NCBI GenBank assembly: GCA_019155205.2
Contig: JAHNZQ020000016.1
Coordinates: 334,087-398,086 of the forward strand
Direction: 5' to 3'
Length of the DNA: 64,000 bases
DNA from: Gracilaria vermiculophylla
Taxonomy: Eukaryota > Rhodophyta > Florideophyceae > Gracilariales > Gracilariaceae
Each line of letters starts with the position of its first letter. The first letter of the stretch is position 1. A program made the position numbers and the translations under genes. Below are positions 10,451 through 22,062 of the stretch, one piece after another. Below the pieces are notes generated by a model, which did not search any database, was not told the DNA's origin, and was given only the letters and a program-made list of their open reading frames with translations.

Positions 10451-11687
10451 TAGTGCGCCTTTTGCAGAACATATGAGAAAAAAACTTTTCATAATCATAA
10501 CACTACATCATCAACATCCATCGTTATGGCTCGACGTTCAACCTCTTTCGCGCTCCGAACAGCTTGAAATCATACAACTGAAAGCTTATAGAAAATTATA
10601 TGTCAAAATTAGCCGACTTTTAAAATCGATATCCAGTCACAACTCCTCGCATTCTAGAAAATCCAGCAACCTGTAGAACAAAAACACTTACAAAGCGTTC
10701 AAACCTTTCAATTCCTGCAGATAAATGGGTTAGAAAACGAAATCTGTGTCAAAAAATAGTTTCATGCAAAAACAATTGCAAAACCCTTAAACCTCAATGT
10801 TTCTAAATCCACAATTTGACAAATAATCAATAAAAAACGTTGTTCAAGTATAAACAAATGATTAAAACATTCCATTTAGAAAATGGCCATAAGCTAAAAA
10901 AAACAATATTTTCGTATGCAAAAATGGCATACTAGACAAATCAACGGGATACAGTTATTTTTTCAGATGAATAAATATTCAATTTGGATGTTTCAAATTG
11001 CTATAAATTTTATTGACATGATCTAAGAAAGAAACGCTCTGAATTCCGGACAATAAACTCTGGAGGCGGTTCTATAATGGTCCGGGCTGGCATATCAGAA
11101 TATGGGATAGCAGATATTGCATTTATTCACACACATATAGACTTTGCATGCTATCAAAAAGTTGTTTGTAACTATAGGCCAGCTCAAAGATATTGAGTCC
11201 ACGGAAGAAGTTTTGTTTTCCAGCGAGATAACCAACCGGCGTACAAATCTAAAGTAGTGACAGATTGGCTACGAGAAGCACGTATTACGGTAATGGATTA
11301 GTTAGCACGCTCCCCAGACGTAAAACCTATTTATAATGGATGTAATGTATTATGAAGAACGGTTTATTGCCATAGAAGGCAGTTTCGCGCAGTTTTTGAT
11401 TTTTAAAAATGGTTTTAAGAATTGCTGGGACAATACTTCTATTTTTACAATTAATGACTACATCACTTTGATGCCCCTACGCTGTATTTTCGTTATCAAG
11501 CAAAAAGGTGGACAAACTAGTTACTAAATCGCCAAAAGAGACTTAAATTTCACAAAGTTGTTATGATTTTGAAACGGTTTTTGGACTTGAATTTATTTTA
11601 AATCTTGATTTTGTAGTCGTGCAGTACCAAATTCACAATTTTTGTACTTCGACACCAACGTGTTATGATTTTGATACAGACTGTAGT
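10451..11687 (+). mobile_element. Degenerate Tc1/mariner element, family 2
   Basis: The left end (TAGTGCGCCTTTTGCAGAACATATGA) and right end (reverse complement TACAGTCTGTATCAAAATCAT) are decayed versions of the family-2 inverted repeats seen complete at 37401-38678. Inside, transposase remnants in shifting frames are recognisable: a start near 10527, the catalytic-domain region at about 10950-11330 (TTCAGATGAATAAATATTC = F-S-D-E), and the C-terminus to about 11530. The 3' block TTTTGAAACGGTTTTT is shared with the other copies. AT-rich, many stops, long dead. Confidence 0.7.
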
Positions 11688-11895
11688 TATTCAAAACTGC
11701 CCTCTCTCGCTGTTTCAGGCCCTTTCTACACATGGACAGGACACGGTGCATTTTGTCTGAAATATCCTTGATCCTAGAGATTCCCCATTTCTTAGGACAA
11801 CTGTTGTACTGTCCAAAATACCCAGCATTTTGGGGTCGCTTCAAAGCGACTCCAACACAAAACACAAACTTTGCAACGGCTTTCATCACCATAAA

Positions 11896-13136
11896 TATGG
11901 ACTCTAAACGTCGTAGACGCTTTGCCGCAGCAGTTGTCGCTGTATTTGTGACTCAAGAAGACAACTCTGATATTATCACAATTCAAAGCTTGCTGTCTTT
12001 GCACTCTGCTCCTGTTGTGACCCTCTCATCTTGCGATGAACTCCGTGAAACACCCGGAACGGTATGGGTTCGACGCAGAAACCCTCCAACCTGATTCTTC
12101 GTTTTTGCAGTCAAAAGAGTTTCATGGGCTGCGCGTCCTGGAAAATTCTTTTCCGCATCACGTATTCCTTATTTTAAAAATTGTCGTAAGGACTACGGGC
12201 CATTATAGAGGCAAGCGATTCAAAGTTTTGTAAAGCTTTGCCAGGAGAGATCAAAGCTGCAGCTTTCCTGCTGTACGCAGGCGGATGTATATGCGAAATG
12301 GCTCCGACACATCTCGGGATAGGCGCGAGCACAGTATCTGCAAGCGTGATGAAAATGACGAAGACTATTACTCAAAAGAACAAAGACGCTGTGCGCTTCC
12401 CAACCGAAGAGCAAGATGTTGCTCGTGCAATTAATGGATTTGAAATGCTGGATGGTCTACCCTACTACGTCGGCGCAATTGATGGAACTCATATAAAAAG
12501 GCCATGTTGCCCTGAAGAACAATACTATGAACACCGATGCTCAAAAGGGTATCCGAATGTTGTATTGTTTGCGGTGCTTACCGCTAACAGAAGGTTTATT
12601 TACGTCGATATTGGAAAGCCTAGGGTTCTTGGTGACTCTGCAGTATTCGAGCAATCTACATTAAAGAAGTATATTTATAATGCAACAAGGATTGGGGACG
12701 ACACACCAGACTTGGTTATCGCAAACATCGCTGTTCGTCCAAATTTAATTGGAGATTACGCCTTCCAGCTCACGAAACAAATGATGAAGAGCTGTACGAG
12801 ACGTATGAAAAACGCCAACCCCGTATTCCGGAAGTGGGATAGAGTTGCAAGCACGACGAGGAAGCCAGTAGAATGCGCATCTGGAATGCTCAAACAGCGC
12901 TTCTGTGTTTTGAAAGATGGAATTGGACGGTGAAATGTGGACGAGATCGTCATATTTATATTTGCATGCGTCATTCAACATAACTAGAGCATTGACAATG
13001 GCGACGACCAGGAGTTTTATTTAACTCCTGAAGAAGACGAAGATCAAGATCTTGTTGTCACTGCGAAGACGACTGCAGTAAAGAGACAAAGGGATGCATT
13101 ATTATACTATATAGCAAATAACTGTAGTGCAGAGTA
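11896..13136 (+). pseudogene. PIF/Harbinger transposase (DDE_Tnp_4), frameshifted
   Basis: The best frame (12238-12933, 231 codons) has the complete catalytic triad: YVGAIDGTHI (Asp at residue 82), GKPRVLGDSAVF (Asp 133) and KPVECASGMLKQRFCVL (Glu 212), plus the family motif IGDYAFQL. N-terminal parts lie in other frames: 11896 onward starts MDSKRRRRFAAA, and 12057-12230 has the YGFDAET ... FLQSKEFHGLRVL stretch. A TGA at 12931 and a TAA near 12980 interrupt the C-terminus, after which the frame continues with acidic residues to TAA 13134-13136. So the catalytic core is intact but flanked by frameshifts and two stops. Confidence 0.82.
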
Positions 13137-13143
13137 ACATGCA

Positions 13144-13689
13144 TCAGAACTTATCCAATAAATGTACCAAAACTGTTATCGTCTTTTCGCGTTCTTTGTT
13201 ACTTTTCTGAATCTCTGATAGCAAAGTCTCAGTTGCCTGTTCTTTTGTTTTTATGAATTCGGACAGTGAGGAATCTGAAGAGAGCTTCACGCGCTTACGA
13301 GTGCTCGATACTGGTAATTCCGGGGCACTAGCCCTGTCATCTTGTGAATACTGCGCTGGTTGATCGTAGCGCTCCTTTCCATTCTCCAACTCGTGCATCT
13401 ATTCGAAATACTCCGGCGTATTGAAAAGATCTTTGTCATCACCATCCCTGCCAGATGGCTTGAGTCTGGCCATGAATGCACGGTATTCCTGCTTTATGCC
13501 GGTGAACTTTTTTCGGCAACGTTTAGGGGTTCTTTTGATGCCATGGCGGCTTTCAGCGAGCTTCATGGCGTCGGTAAAGACACCCTTTAGGCTTTTCTTT
13601 TGTTGCTTTCGATCGCCATAGCCAGCTTGCTTCATCATGGAAACCAAAAGATTAACTGTGTCATTGTCACAGGTTGGTTTGATTGGCAC
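13144..13689 (-). pseudogene. Harbinger Myb/SANT-like accessory protein
   Basis: This minus-strand frame has a tri-helical DNA-binding domain pattern: Trp-poor helix with DNDTVNLLVSMMKQAGYG, then RTPKRCRKKFTGIKQEYRAF, as in the second protein of Harbinger elements, which delivers the transposase to the ends and nucleus. It is followed by a Ser-rich linker and a coiled helix (TLLSEIQKSNKEREKTITVL). One in-frame TAG at 13399-13401 splits it. The frame seems to extend upstream beyond 13689 with SEQTTGITKNSSPG, so the real start may lie near 13800-14090. The 3' ends of this gene and the transposase are only ~7 bases apart. Confidence 0.7.
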
Positions 13690-14115
13690 ACTGTTGGATG
13701 GTGCCTGGCTTTGTTGTTTTCCTGGCTGGGATGGTGTGCAACCTGGTGAACTGTTTTTTGTTATGCCAGTAGTCTGTTCACTTGGTGCAATGCGTGGGGC
13801 TTGAGATGCTGCGGCAATAGCTGCAAGCGTGTGGTCTTATACTGAGGTGTTTTACATGGCTGCAGCAGAGCTCAGAAGAGGTTTGGGTAGGAAGAACAAC
13901 TTTTGGTACTGCGAGATGAACGAACGAAAGAACAGTTTTGCCTGGATCTATGTTGGCGGGAAATGGGTATTTGACCAAAAAATGTCTTGTGGACACATTG
14001 GCGACAAATCGTGTCCATCGGGCAACTTGTCCTTGTCCATATGTAGAAATGGCCTCAGAAGAGGGCTGACGCTCAATCCAAGACATTCAGTGCTGACGTT
14101 GTGCCGACGCTGAGC

Positions 14116-14780
14116 TTCACCCCATTAATTGTGGGTTCTGACGGCCTCTGACTGTCGTTGGAGTGACAATATAAGTGCCAGACGTCCAAAATACTGAACA
14201 CTGCATCCAGGACCCATTAGGTATAGAAAAAGAGAGAAATTCAGCTTTAAGGAAATTATACGTTCCTTAAAACACTTTTAGCATCTACAGAACAGAAGTA
14301 CTGCTGGAACATTTTACAATCTACAGTTTATTTCAAATTCATATCAAATACTGTTTTAAAAACAGATTACGTGCTGTTATAGGTCAAAGAAACTATCCAA
14401 AGTCTATATATCGCCTACTAAAATGGGCTTGAGAAAAATGGAAGTCCAAAAACCGTTTGAAAGAAATATGTTCATCAAAAGCAAAGTTTTTCTGCGAGAC
14501 GCTCTTTAGTTTATTTTGCATATTTTTTGCAGTTTAAAGCTTATAAAATGTTTTGACATCGAATTGATGTAATGTTTTAATGTTGAAACTGTTTAAATTT
14601 CCAGCGATTTATAAAATAGTCTTTGAGTTCACAAACCGTCTGTAATTGCATTTTATGTGCATAAAGAATTCTGGCCATTAATTTCCAAACCTCTGCGGTA
14701 TCGTTTAACACTTGTGAACGCATTAGTCACTTTAAAACAGATTAACGTTCGTCGGACTTCTGTAGCCTTTTCTTTTTAGA
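14116..14780. other. AT-rich spacer with Tc1 3' relic
   Basis: No gene. The word AAGTCCAAAAACCGTTT at ~14441 is the reverse complement of the conserved Tc1 family-2 3' block at 11570-11590, so part of this stretch is a minus-strand Tc1 relic. The rest is unassigned. Confidence 0.4.
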
Positions 14781-15805
14781 TCGCAGCGTGTAATTTGTTG
14801 CGATACCCCAAAGCGATAATTACCCCGAAGCGTGTTTGAACCTCCCTCTGGCGAGGTACCTCAGAGGTAGAGCCTTCCTCGGGAGAGGCACGCGAACCGA
14901 GCGTAACTCCGGGGCCCAGCCGTCGCAACGAGTGCAAAAGGAAGACGAATGGAGAAACCGGGGATCCAGAACGTCCTGTGCTTCAGGGAGTTTCTCTAAG
15001 TACAGTGGTATTTTCCTGTAATATGTCGAAACATCTCGGCGCGGCAGGGTAATATATTAGGCCGCGCGACTTTCAGGCAAGCCGCGTTGAGTGGGTGGCG
15101 GACGTAGTTCAAAAGGGGTAAACAGGAGATCCTGTGGGGATAACCTCAAACGAGGGCGAGCCTAAATGAAGGGGAGACTAGTCCAGACAATGGTTCTCGG
15201 CACCACTGGCGGTTGGCTTCCGCATTCCACTGCTTACTTCTTCAAGTTGGAGAGAGATACCCGCGGGGGTAGCAATTTCAGATCGAAGATCCCACTCGGT
15301 GCGGTTTGCTGGGCGCGACGTCCGAAGTGCCGTCGCGCTACGTTTTGCAGCTCTAGGGCCGAACGGCGGAAATAAAAAAATAAAGAAAATGGCAACAAAA
15401 TACTAAAATAGCTGTGCAAGGCAAGCGCGAACCGGCTCTCATACTGTAGCCATCCGGCGGCGCGCGGCTGCCACACACGTGCCACGTCGCGCTACACGCG
15501 CCGTGTCGGTTACTCCGGAAACCACTGCGTAAACGGACGTGAATCACCCTTGGGGCATTAACCTTTCTCATAAGTGCGGCCTAACCGGAATTCGGTGAAC
15601 GGGCAAAGTGCCGAGAAATACCCTCCCTGGAGGGCGTTGCACATCATATCCCCCCCCTGGAGACGGAGGGCGCACCTCGACGAAAAACACTTGTGGCAGG
15701 AAGTAGTGGTAAGAGCACGCCAGACTCGCCGGCTTCCGTAACTCCGCCAAGGCGGCCGACACGCGCTCACTGCGAATCCTCTCCGACAAGTTCGCCTACC
15801 GTTAC
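14781..15805. other. Unassigned GC-richer stretch
   Basis: About 1 kb clearly richer in GC than the Tc1 relics to its left, with no ORF longer than ~85 codons and no recognised protein on either strand. Words such as CCTCAGAGGTAGAGC (14857-14871) look like a tRNA D-arm, but no cloverleaf can be completed. It does not match any other part of this window, so it is neither LTR nor internal gypsy sequence of the families seen here. Confidence 0.3.
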
Positions 15806-16358
15806 TGTAGTACTATCGGTTCTCCTTTCGGGATGGTAGTGCACAACGTCCGTTAGGAGTTTCTATTGACTCCAAAGGTGCAAGTTCCTAAAGCTGGTCT
15901 ACGTTAATCGCTATCACGAAACGGGGGAATTCTGAAAGGGGATACGCAAACACCAAGCGGAGAGGGAGGTTCACTGGGGGGTCAATGCTCGTATAGGCGC
16001 TACTACGAGGCGACCGGAGGATTGGCGGCTTAGAAACATAACAATGTTCGACGAGAATCTCCAACTTAAAAAATAGACGTAGACTCAAGGGTGCTTGGTT
16101 TACTTCCCCAGAAGTGGTACTCGACCGACAGGTTATGTATCCCGCTAGGAGCCCGCCACGACTGGTCTCATTACTATAGTAATGAGCTGCACCTATTAAT
16201 TAAAATAATTCTAAATTATACCGTTACTCAAGGGTACTGTAGCGCACGTGGGCCAAACTATGTACCACATGGCTCAGTTAATAAAATATGAGCCCTTTTT
16301 ATGAACATCCTGTCGTAAATCCACACCACAATATCACCTTAGGATCCACTTTACTACA
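15806..16358 (-). repeat. Gypsy family-A 3' LTR (copy 1)
   Basis: This 553-base LTR, read on the minus strand, begins TGTAGTAAAG and ends ...TAGTACTACA. It is collinear with 52182-52732 and 59931-60486 and with the plus-oriented LTR at 61114-61668. It lies left of the minus-strand gag-pol and is therefore that element's 3' LTR. Confidence 0.8.
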
Positions 16359-17079
16359 TACCCCCTTTCATGACTTTCACCACACCCCCGAGGTGCATCT
16401 TTCAATAGCTCGGTATTTAAATGGCTCCTATCGGTGTTGATATCAGAACAGTCTCCTGCGATGTGACAAATGCTCTCCATCAGACATTCTTCCGTACTTC
16501 CCCATTCCCGCGCGGCGTACTAACCGCGGGTTCGCGTTTCTCCTTTCAGGCGTTTTGGGTTCCCTAGTTCTTCTTGACCCAGCCTCATCTGCTCCTACTT
16601 GGCGTACCCCGCTGGTGCCACAGTTCCAGTCGGCGGTGCGATCTTCCGCGCAACCAGAGTGTGTTCCGTACGGCGTGAGCATTTTACATTTGCGGCCGGG
16701 GCGTGGGTCGGTCTGGCCTGTTCGCCGATTCCTTCACGGCGCTCACCGCTCCGATTCCTTCGAGGATTCCTTTCAAAGAACAACCAATTCATCGCATCCG
16801 CTAGTTTATCCCCCGTGGAGGTGTCTTATTTCACAATCTTCTCTCTTGCGCCACCGCCGTTCTCCATTAAATATTAACTCGTTCCTTGCCATAGTGCTCT
16901 AAAACTTCCCCACAGCTTCCTGTCCACCTTCTCTGCGCATTCCATGATGGCTTCTTGACGCAGCCCCTTCCCTGGTCGGTCATATATCCGCGGGCCGCTC
17001 TCCTACTGGCCTCCTGTTCATCTCCTCAGGTGCTACGACACATCAGGTCGTCGTTCTGCCAACTACGTACACCTTCGGA
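16359..17079. other. Gypsy family-A segment adjoining 3' LTR, copy 1
   Basis: This segment resembles 52733-53340 in copy 2 (shared translated words such as GAT-(V/A)-(P/Q)-VGG). An open frame at 16599-16877 (+) could be an N-terminal part of the antisense ORF, but continuity is not clear. Confidence 0.45.
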
Positions 17080-19020
17080 ATGAATTTCCAAGTTCAGGCT
17101 CCTACGTCTCCCTCCGATCCTGAGATATATGACACCCATACTTGTGTGCCATTCCGCCCAGGGGAACAATTCGACCATCGTGCCACGAGGGTCTTCGTGC
17201 CTTTCCACGACAGACGCGCCAGACTCCCGTGCCCCGTGGAGGACTACATCCACTATTTTGGACCGTACCTTCAGGCGATGAGATTACGTGCCATACCAGA
17301 GGTTGCTTGGAACGACCAGAAGCGGATCTGGGTGGACGCCTTTCGCGCTCACTGGCTTCACACTACGGTGCTCGGTGACAACGCTCCGACCTCGGTGAGG
17401 AACTACCGCACTCCTTTCCTCAGGTGTGCCGAAGAGCGTGAGATCCAGACTCGACTCCAACTACTCCTCCACAGGGACAGTGCACACCAGCGAGCGGGGC
17501 TGCCCAGTAGCGTCGCCGAGGGACGCTCTGCCCTTGTGGTGCTTCCCTTTGACCCCCCATCCGATTGCCTCTACTGGCTGCACGGTAACCGATGGGGGAC
17601 GCACCTTGCGGATGAGACCTGAGTGCGGAACGCCTTTTGATACTTTTACGATTTGCACAACACGGAGTTCCATTATATACCTTCCGGGCAACGTCCGAAG
17701 TACTACCTCAAGGTGAACGACTCTTGGAGGGAGCATCGGGTATCCCTGCACCTCTGTGTGGCAACGCCCATTACGTTTGCGTATCACCCTTTGGAGGTTC
17801 TGGATTCATATGACTTCTTAGGGCGGTTCATCATGTTAATCGCCTTGACGGAATTTGGAGGCGGTACCCTAATGGTTTATCTCCAGGCAGCGTACGAAGG
17901 CGTTACTTCTTATACTCGGTGCCACGACGGTCCCCTCTACTGGGAGTCTTCGTATCAGCCTACCGCTGAACGGTTGCTCTCCTTGTCGGCCTCTAATATC
18001 CGGGTCTTGCGCTCTTTCGTAATTCAGAATCTGGTCAACGGGACCACGTGGAGCGAATCCGAGGCGTAAGCGCTGCTGGATCACAATCTGCAAGTGATGT
18101 GGAACGGTATGCCGAGCTTTTTTTGGTATGATTATGGCGAAGGTCAGTTTCACCCAATTGTGAGGAGCCCCGATGGAGGCGATGACGGGCGAGCTTACCC
18201 GGCCTTTCCCCGTCATGTCCCTTATCGGGTTTTGCGGGTTTCACTGCTCCGTGTCCCCGACTAAGATCCAATGGTGGAGAGTCGGGCGACTTACACGCCG
18301 ATTCCATTACCGGCTCCGTCGTAGGACGTGGCTGCGCTTACTGAGGTCGGCACGCAGCCTCTCGCCTCGATGTCGGGTCCTCTCGCAGGGGTTGCCGACA
18401 TATCTCCTACGGAAGAGGAAGAGATTACTCCTGTCTCGGCGGCTCTGGCCCGGGTGGTGCAACCCGAACTGCGGAGCGTCCCGGTGCGAGTTGTTCAGCC
18501 TCGTCTGAGGAGCGTTCCGGTTTCCGTACCGCCGTCAACTCCGCTGTCGCCTACTCCATCCTTGGCTTTGCCGACCTCCACGGCGGTGCCTGAAGATTCC
18601 CCTCGGGAGACCCCTGTTGCAGCCGGTCCGTCCTCTGCGCCTCCTTCTGTGGTGTATGTTGTGCCGTCGACGGAGGTTGCCCATTCTGGCGCAGCCTCGG
18701 TCGGGTTATCCTCCAGGACTCGGGGTAGCGCCTACCAGGAGTTGGTACAGGCGTTTCTGGTGATGGGTTGTCCTGCTCTGACATCTCTTGTAGAGGCTTT
18801 GTGCGAAGCTTGTAATTGGGTCCTAGAGCTCCATAAGGCCTGGGCGGACTGATCCTCGGTGGTTGCCATCAAGGAGAGCCTGGCGTAGTTCCCTGAGAGC
18901 CAAGCGCTAGCAGCGAAATCGCGCCTGGAAGCGGAGAATTTGACGCGGTTCGGTGACCTGTGGGCGTGGGAAATCCCGGCGATGGGCGTTACTCTATGAT
19001 AGCTGCGCAATACAAGATTC
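17080..19020 (+). pseudogene. Antisense ORF of gypsy family A (unknown protein)
   Basis: One plus-strand frame runs from 17080 for about 650 codons and is broken only by isolated stops (TGA 17620 and 17638, TAA 18067 and 18262, TAG 18322, TGA 18850). It is antisense to the retroelement and lies between pol and the 3' LTR. The first part (17080-18069) is Trp/Tyr/Arg-rich (e.g. EDYIHYFGPYLQAMRLRA) and matches nothing I know. Then comes a Pro/Val-rich stretch with VVQPxLRSVPV repeats (18430-18600) and a helical C-terminus (SLVEALCEACNWVLELHKAW). Copy 2 at 53353-54025 encodes the same Pro-rich and helical parts with CAG at the 18322 TAG and CGA at the 18850 TGA, so the ancestral frame was open. 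No function is assigned. Confidence 0.6.
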
Positions 19021-19268
19021 TTGAGTTGGAGCGGAAGCTTCTCGAACGGTAATTGCAATGAGAATGGCCCATGCCCACGCGATGAGCGACACAAAGTGCT
19101 GCCACGGAATCCGGTACACTGCGTGAACCGGCATCCAAGAAGCGACAAAGAGAACTCTAGGTGGGTTATAGATTGCGAAGACGAAAACAACTCCGGTTGG
19201 TCGTCCCCTCTCCCTTTCGTAAACGGAAACGCCTATGCGGAGATGCATTTTCGCTCGATATTATCGTA

Positions 19269-21700
19269 TTATCTTCTGCTGAAGTTCTCCGAAATGCGTC
19301 CCGGAGATTCTTCCGTGTGTGCCTTTGAAGTGTACCCGTACCAACGGACGCAGTACGGTATCCTTGCAGTGGTTTGTCGGTGAGAGACGGTAGGGTCTAC
19401 TGCGTAGAGGATATCACCTTGAAGGGCCATGATGGCGTCTGGAGCTTCCCGTAATGGTTCAACGAAAGTTGTGATGAGAATTTCAGTATCCAGTGGTGTC
19501 GTCGTCCTTGAGGTGGTCGGATGAGGAATTTCCGCGCGTTGTTCTTGAGGTGGGACGGCGGGCATTCCTAAAAGGCTGGGCGTCAGAACTTTCGTCACCC
19601 GATCACGGGAGATGACGTCTCGGAGCCCAAGTATTTTAGTGGCGACAGTGTCCCGTTGGATATCCAGGGCTTTTTCAGGCCCTGAGGTGTTTGGCACAAA
19701 CTTGCGTTTGACGTCCGGTGGTTCATCAGATGTCTCCCCAGGTTTGTCGAGGAAAACCTCGTCGTCTTCTTTCAGGTGAGGGCCTTCGTTCACCTTGCGG
19801 TCTAAATCCTATTTATATAACCTATGTGAGGCGTGGAGTCTCTCTTTTGCGAGGGAGAGTGCGTCTTCATACCGCCTTAAGATGGAGCGTTACACTTGAG
19901 CCGTTGTTGGTACCGGTGGCCCATACGCCGGGTGCACCGTGCCGCGTGCCGCAATGGCGGCAATCGGTGGGATGCGCGAAAGCACCAGAATGAAAGGAGC
20001 AGTTTCCGTGGAGCGGTGCACCTGCAGGTTGTATGCATACGTGAGCTGGCCTACATATGCGTCCCAATTCTTCTGGTGGTCCGCGACGTCGTGCTTTAAC
20101 CTTGAGACGAGGGTTTTGTTAAACCTTTCCTTCTTTCCGTTGGTCTGGGGGTGATAAGCAGTAAGAAACAACTGTTTCATCCCTAGCATTCTGGAGATGT
20201 CGCTGAATAGTTTTACCGCAAACTGTGTTTCGTTGTCCGTCAGGAGATACAACGGGATCCCATATGGGCAAACCCAATTCTCCAGAAAGGTGTCAATAGT
20301 TACTGCCCGGGTAGTGCTCCGGAGGGGAATGGCGCACGTGATCTTCAAGAATCGATCTGTGCTCACGAGGATAAATCGGTACCCGTTCTCCTATTTCGGG
20401 GAAGTCCCCAACATATCCATGGCGACAAACTCCAAAAGTCCTTAACGTGGGAACAGAGTGAGTGGCGTGCGGCGTCTGCCAATATTCCCCCTAGCGGCGG
20501 CGCTCGAATGGCAATCCGCCACCGTTTGGAAGGCGTCATTAGCCATGTTCGGCCAACAGAACTCCTTCCTCATGGTTAAGTACATGTGCGATCTAACGGG
20601 GTACCTGGCGAGGCTAGGACGGTGCGAGAAACACAGCTCCCTCGCCCCAAACCTCGTCGGTACCGCCTTTTAGAGAGCTCCATCCAGGGGAGCGTGGCGT
20701 ACGAGTACGTCATCTCGGTCGACATCAAATGAATAGTTTAGACTCCGAACTGTCGCGAGGCCCTCCTTGCATATCTCATCTGTACTCTTCTATTTCAAAA
20801 ACTCCGCTATGGTGATGGTGAGAACTTCTTTCTCCTCCTCAACAAGAGCCATCACCTCAGGAAGCCCACTGAATCTACCTCCAGGTTCACAGCATTACAA
20901 GCATTCTCCATCTTATTCTTCTTTTCTGTTGGCGTTCTCGGTGACTAGACACGAAACTGTGTCCTCCAGAGGTGTTTTGTCTTCTCCATCGGTGGAGATT
21001 TGCGACAGCGCGTCCACTGCCTGTTGTTTTATGCCAGGACGACGGACGATGTCAAATTCGAACGCCAGTGGCGTACGCTTCACCTTTCCAGGCGACTGGA
21101 AGTATCAGTCAAAGACAGTATGCACTTCAGTGGGGCATTATCCGTCCTCAAGGTGAAACACATGCCTTCCTGGTATCGGCGTAAAAACAACACGGCCCAT
21201 ATGGTGGCGAGACATTCGAGCTCCGATGTTGAAGAATTTCGTTCAGTATGTGAAAGGCTGCGACTCCAGTATCCTATAGGATGAAGTCCACGTTCAGGTT
21301 GTTCCTGTAGGAGGACACATCTCATCTGTAATATACAGGCGTCTGTGTCCAACATCATTCGGCCGTGCCGCTTCGGAAATACGAAGATCGAATGCTCTAT
21401 TAGTCTCCTTTTCAAGGTGTTGAAGGCTTCAAACTTTTTGTCTGTCAAGATAGCCAAATACGTATGCTTGTCTTCCTCCAATGGTCAATTGAACGGCGCC
21501 GCAATATAGGAGACATTCCTGACTAACCTCCTCACGGCGGAGCGTGCAAACAGATTTCTTAAAGGCGTCTAATGGGTCCAAAGGGATTGGGGAGCACGCC
21601 AATTTTGCGTCGACCATGCACATGGCTTCTCCCCGTTTCCTAAAAGCGACCTCCGTAGGGCCGAGGCTCGATAGAGATGAGCCACACGGAGCCACTACGC
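19269..21700 (-). pseudogene. Gypsy family-A pol remnant (RNase H, integrase, chromodomain)
   Basis: Reading the minus strand: 21640-21500 has the protease-side motif GPTEVAFRKRGEAM; 21481-21080 has the RNase H (MLDTDACILQMRCVLLQEQ, then TERNSSTSELECLAT); 20400-19890 has the integrase with first Asp in VAMDMLG, second in LTDNETQFAVKLF and Glu in YHPQTNGKKERFNKT. The C-terminal frame 19793-19269 ends in a chromodomain-like fold (IPYCVRWYGYTSKAHTEES), used by chromoviruses for integration targeting. The RT palm is absent. Frameshifts and stops separate the pieces. Confidence 0.8.
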
Positions 21701-22062
21701 GTGACCCTGAGGGGGTTCCTGGTTGGAGGGGATCTGAATTTCGGTTGGGGATGTCTGCTGCGGTTGCGCATAGGGATGCGCCGCGTTCCCCGGAGAGGCA
21801 CCCAATTTGGATATCGGTCCCTGCCCTAATGGCTCAAGTGCAAAAAGGATAGGCTACAATCCAACTGGATCGCGGTAACCGTTATTTCTTGAAGAGGGCG
21901 TATATCGTGATACGCGGTTCGATAACTTCCGCTCTCCGTTGGTGGGTCCTCCAGGTCCTGGAAGTTCTTTTCCTGTTCCTGCAAGATGGCGGCCCTCATT
22001 GACGGGTTGAGAGTAGTACAGTGTACTGGTTCTCTAGACCAGCGAATACTGCGAGGCGGTGG

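Larger units (their letters stand above)
11830..14115. mobile_element. PIF/Harbinger DNA transposon
   Basis: The element pairs a DDE_Tnp_4 transposase (+) with a Myb/SANT-like protein gene (-), tail to tail, the hallmark two-gene layout of PIF/Harbinger. Candidate termini are GGGGTCGCTTC near 11831 and its approximate inverted counterpart GAAGC...CCCC near 14114; the inverted repeat is imperfect and the limits are approximate. Confidence 0.65.

Noticed and set aside
14850..14925. tRNA-like sequence (CCTCAGAGGTAGAGC)
   Set aside because: Acceptor, anticodon and T arms cannot be paired into a cloverleaf and there is no TTC-type T loop at the right distance.
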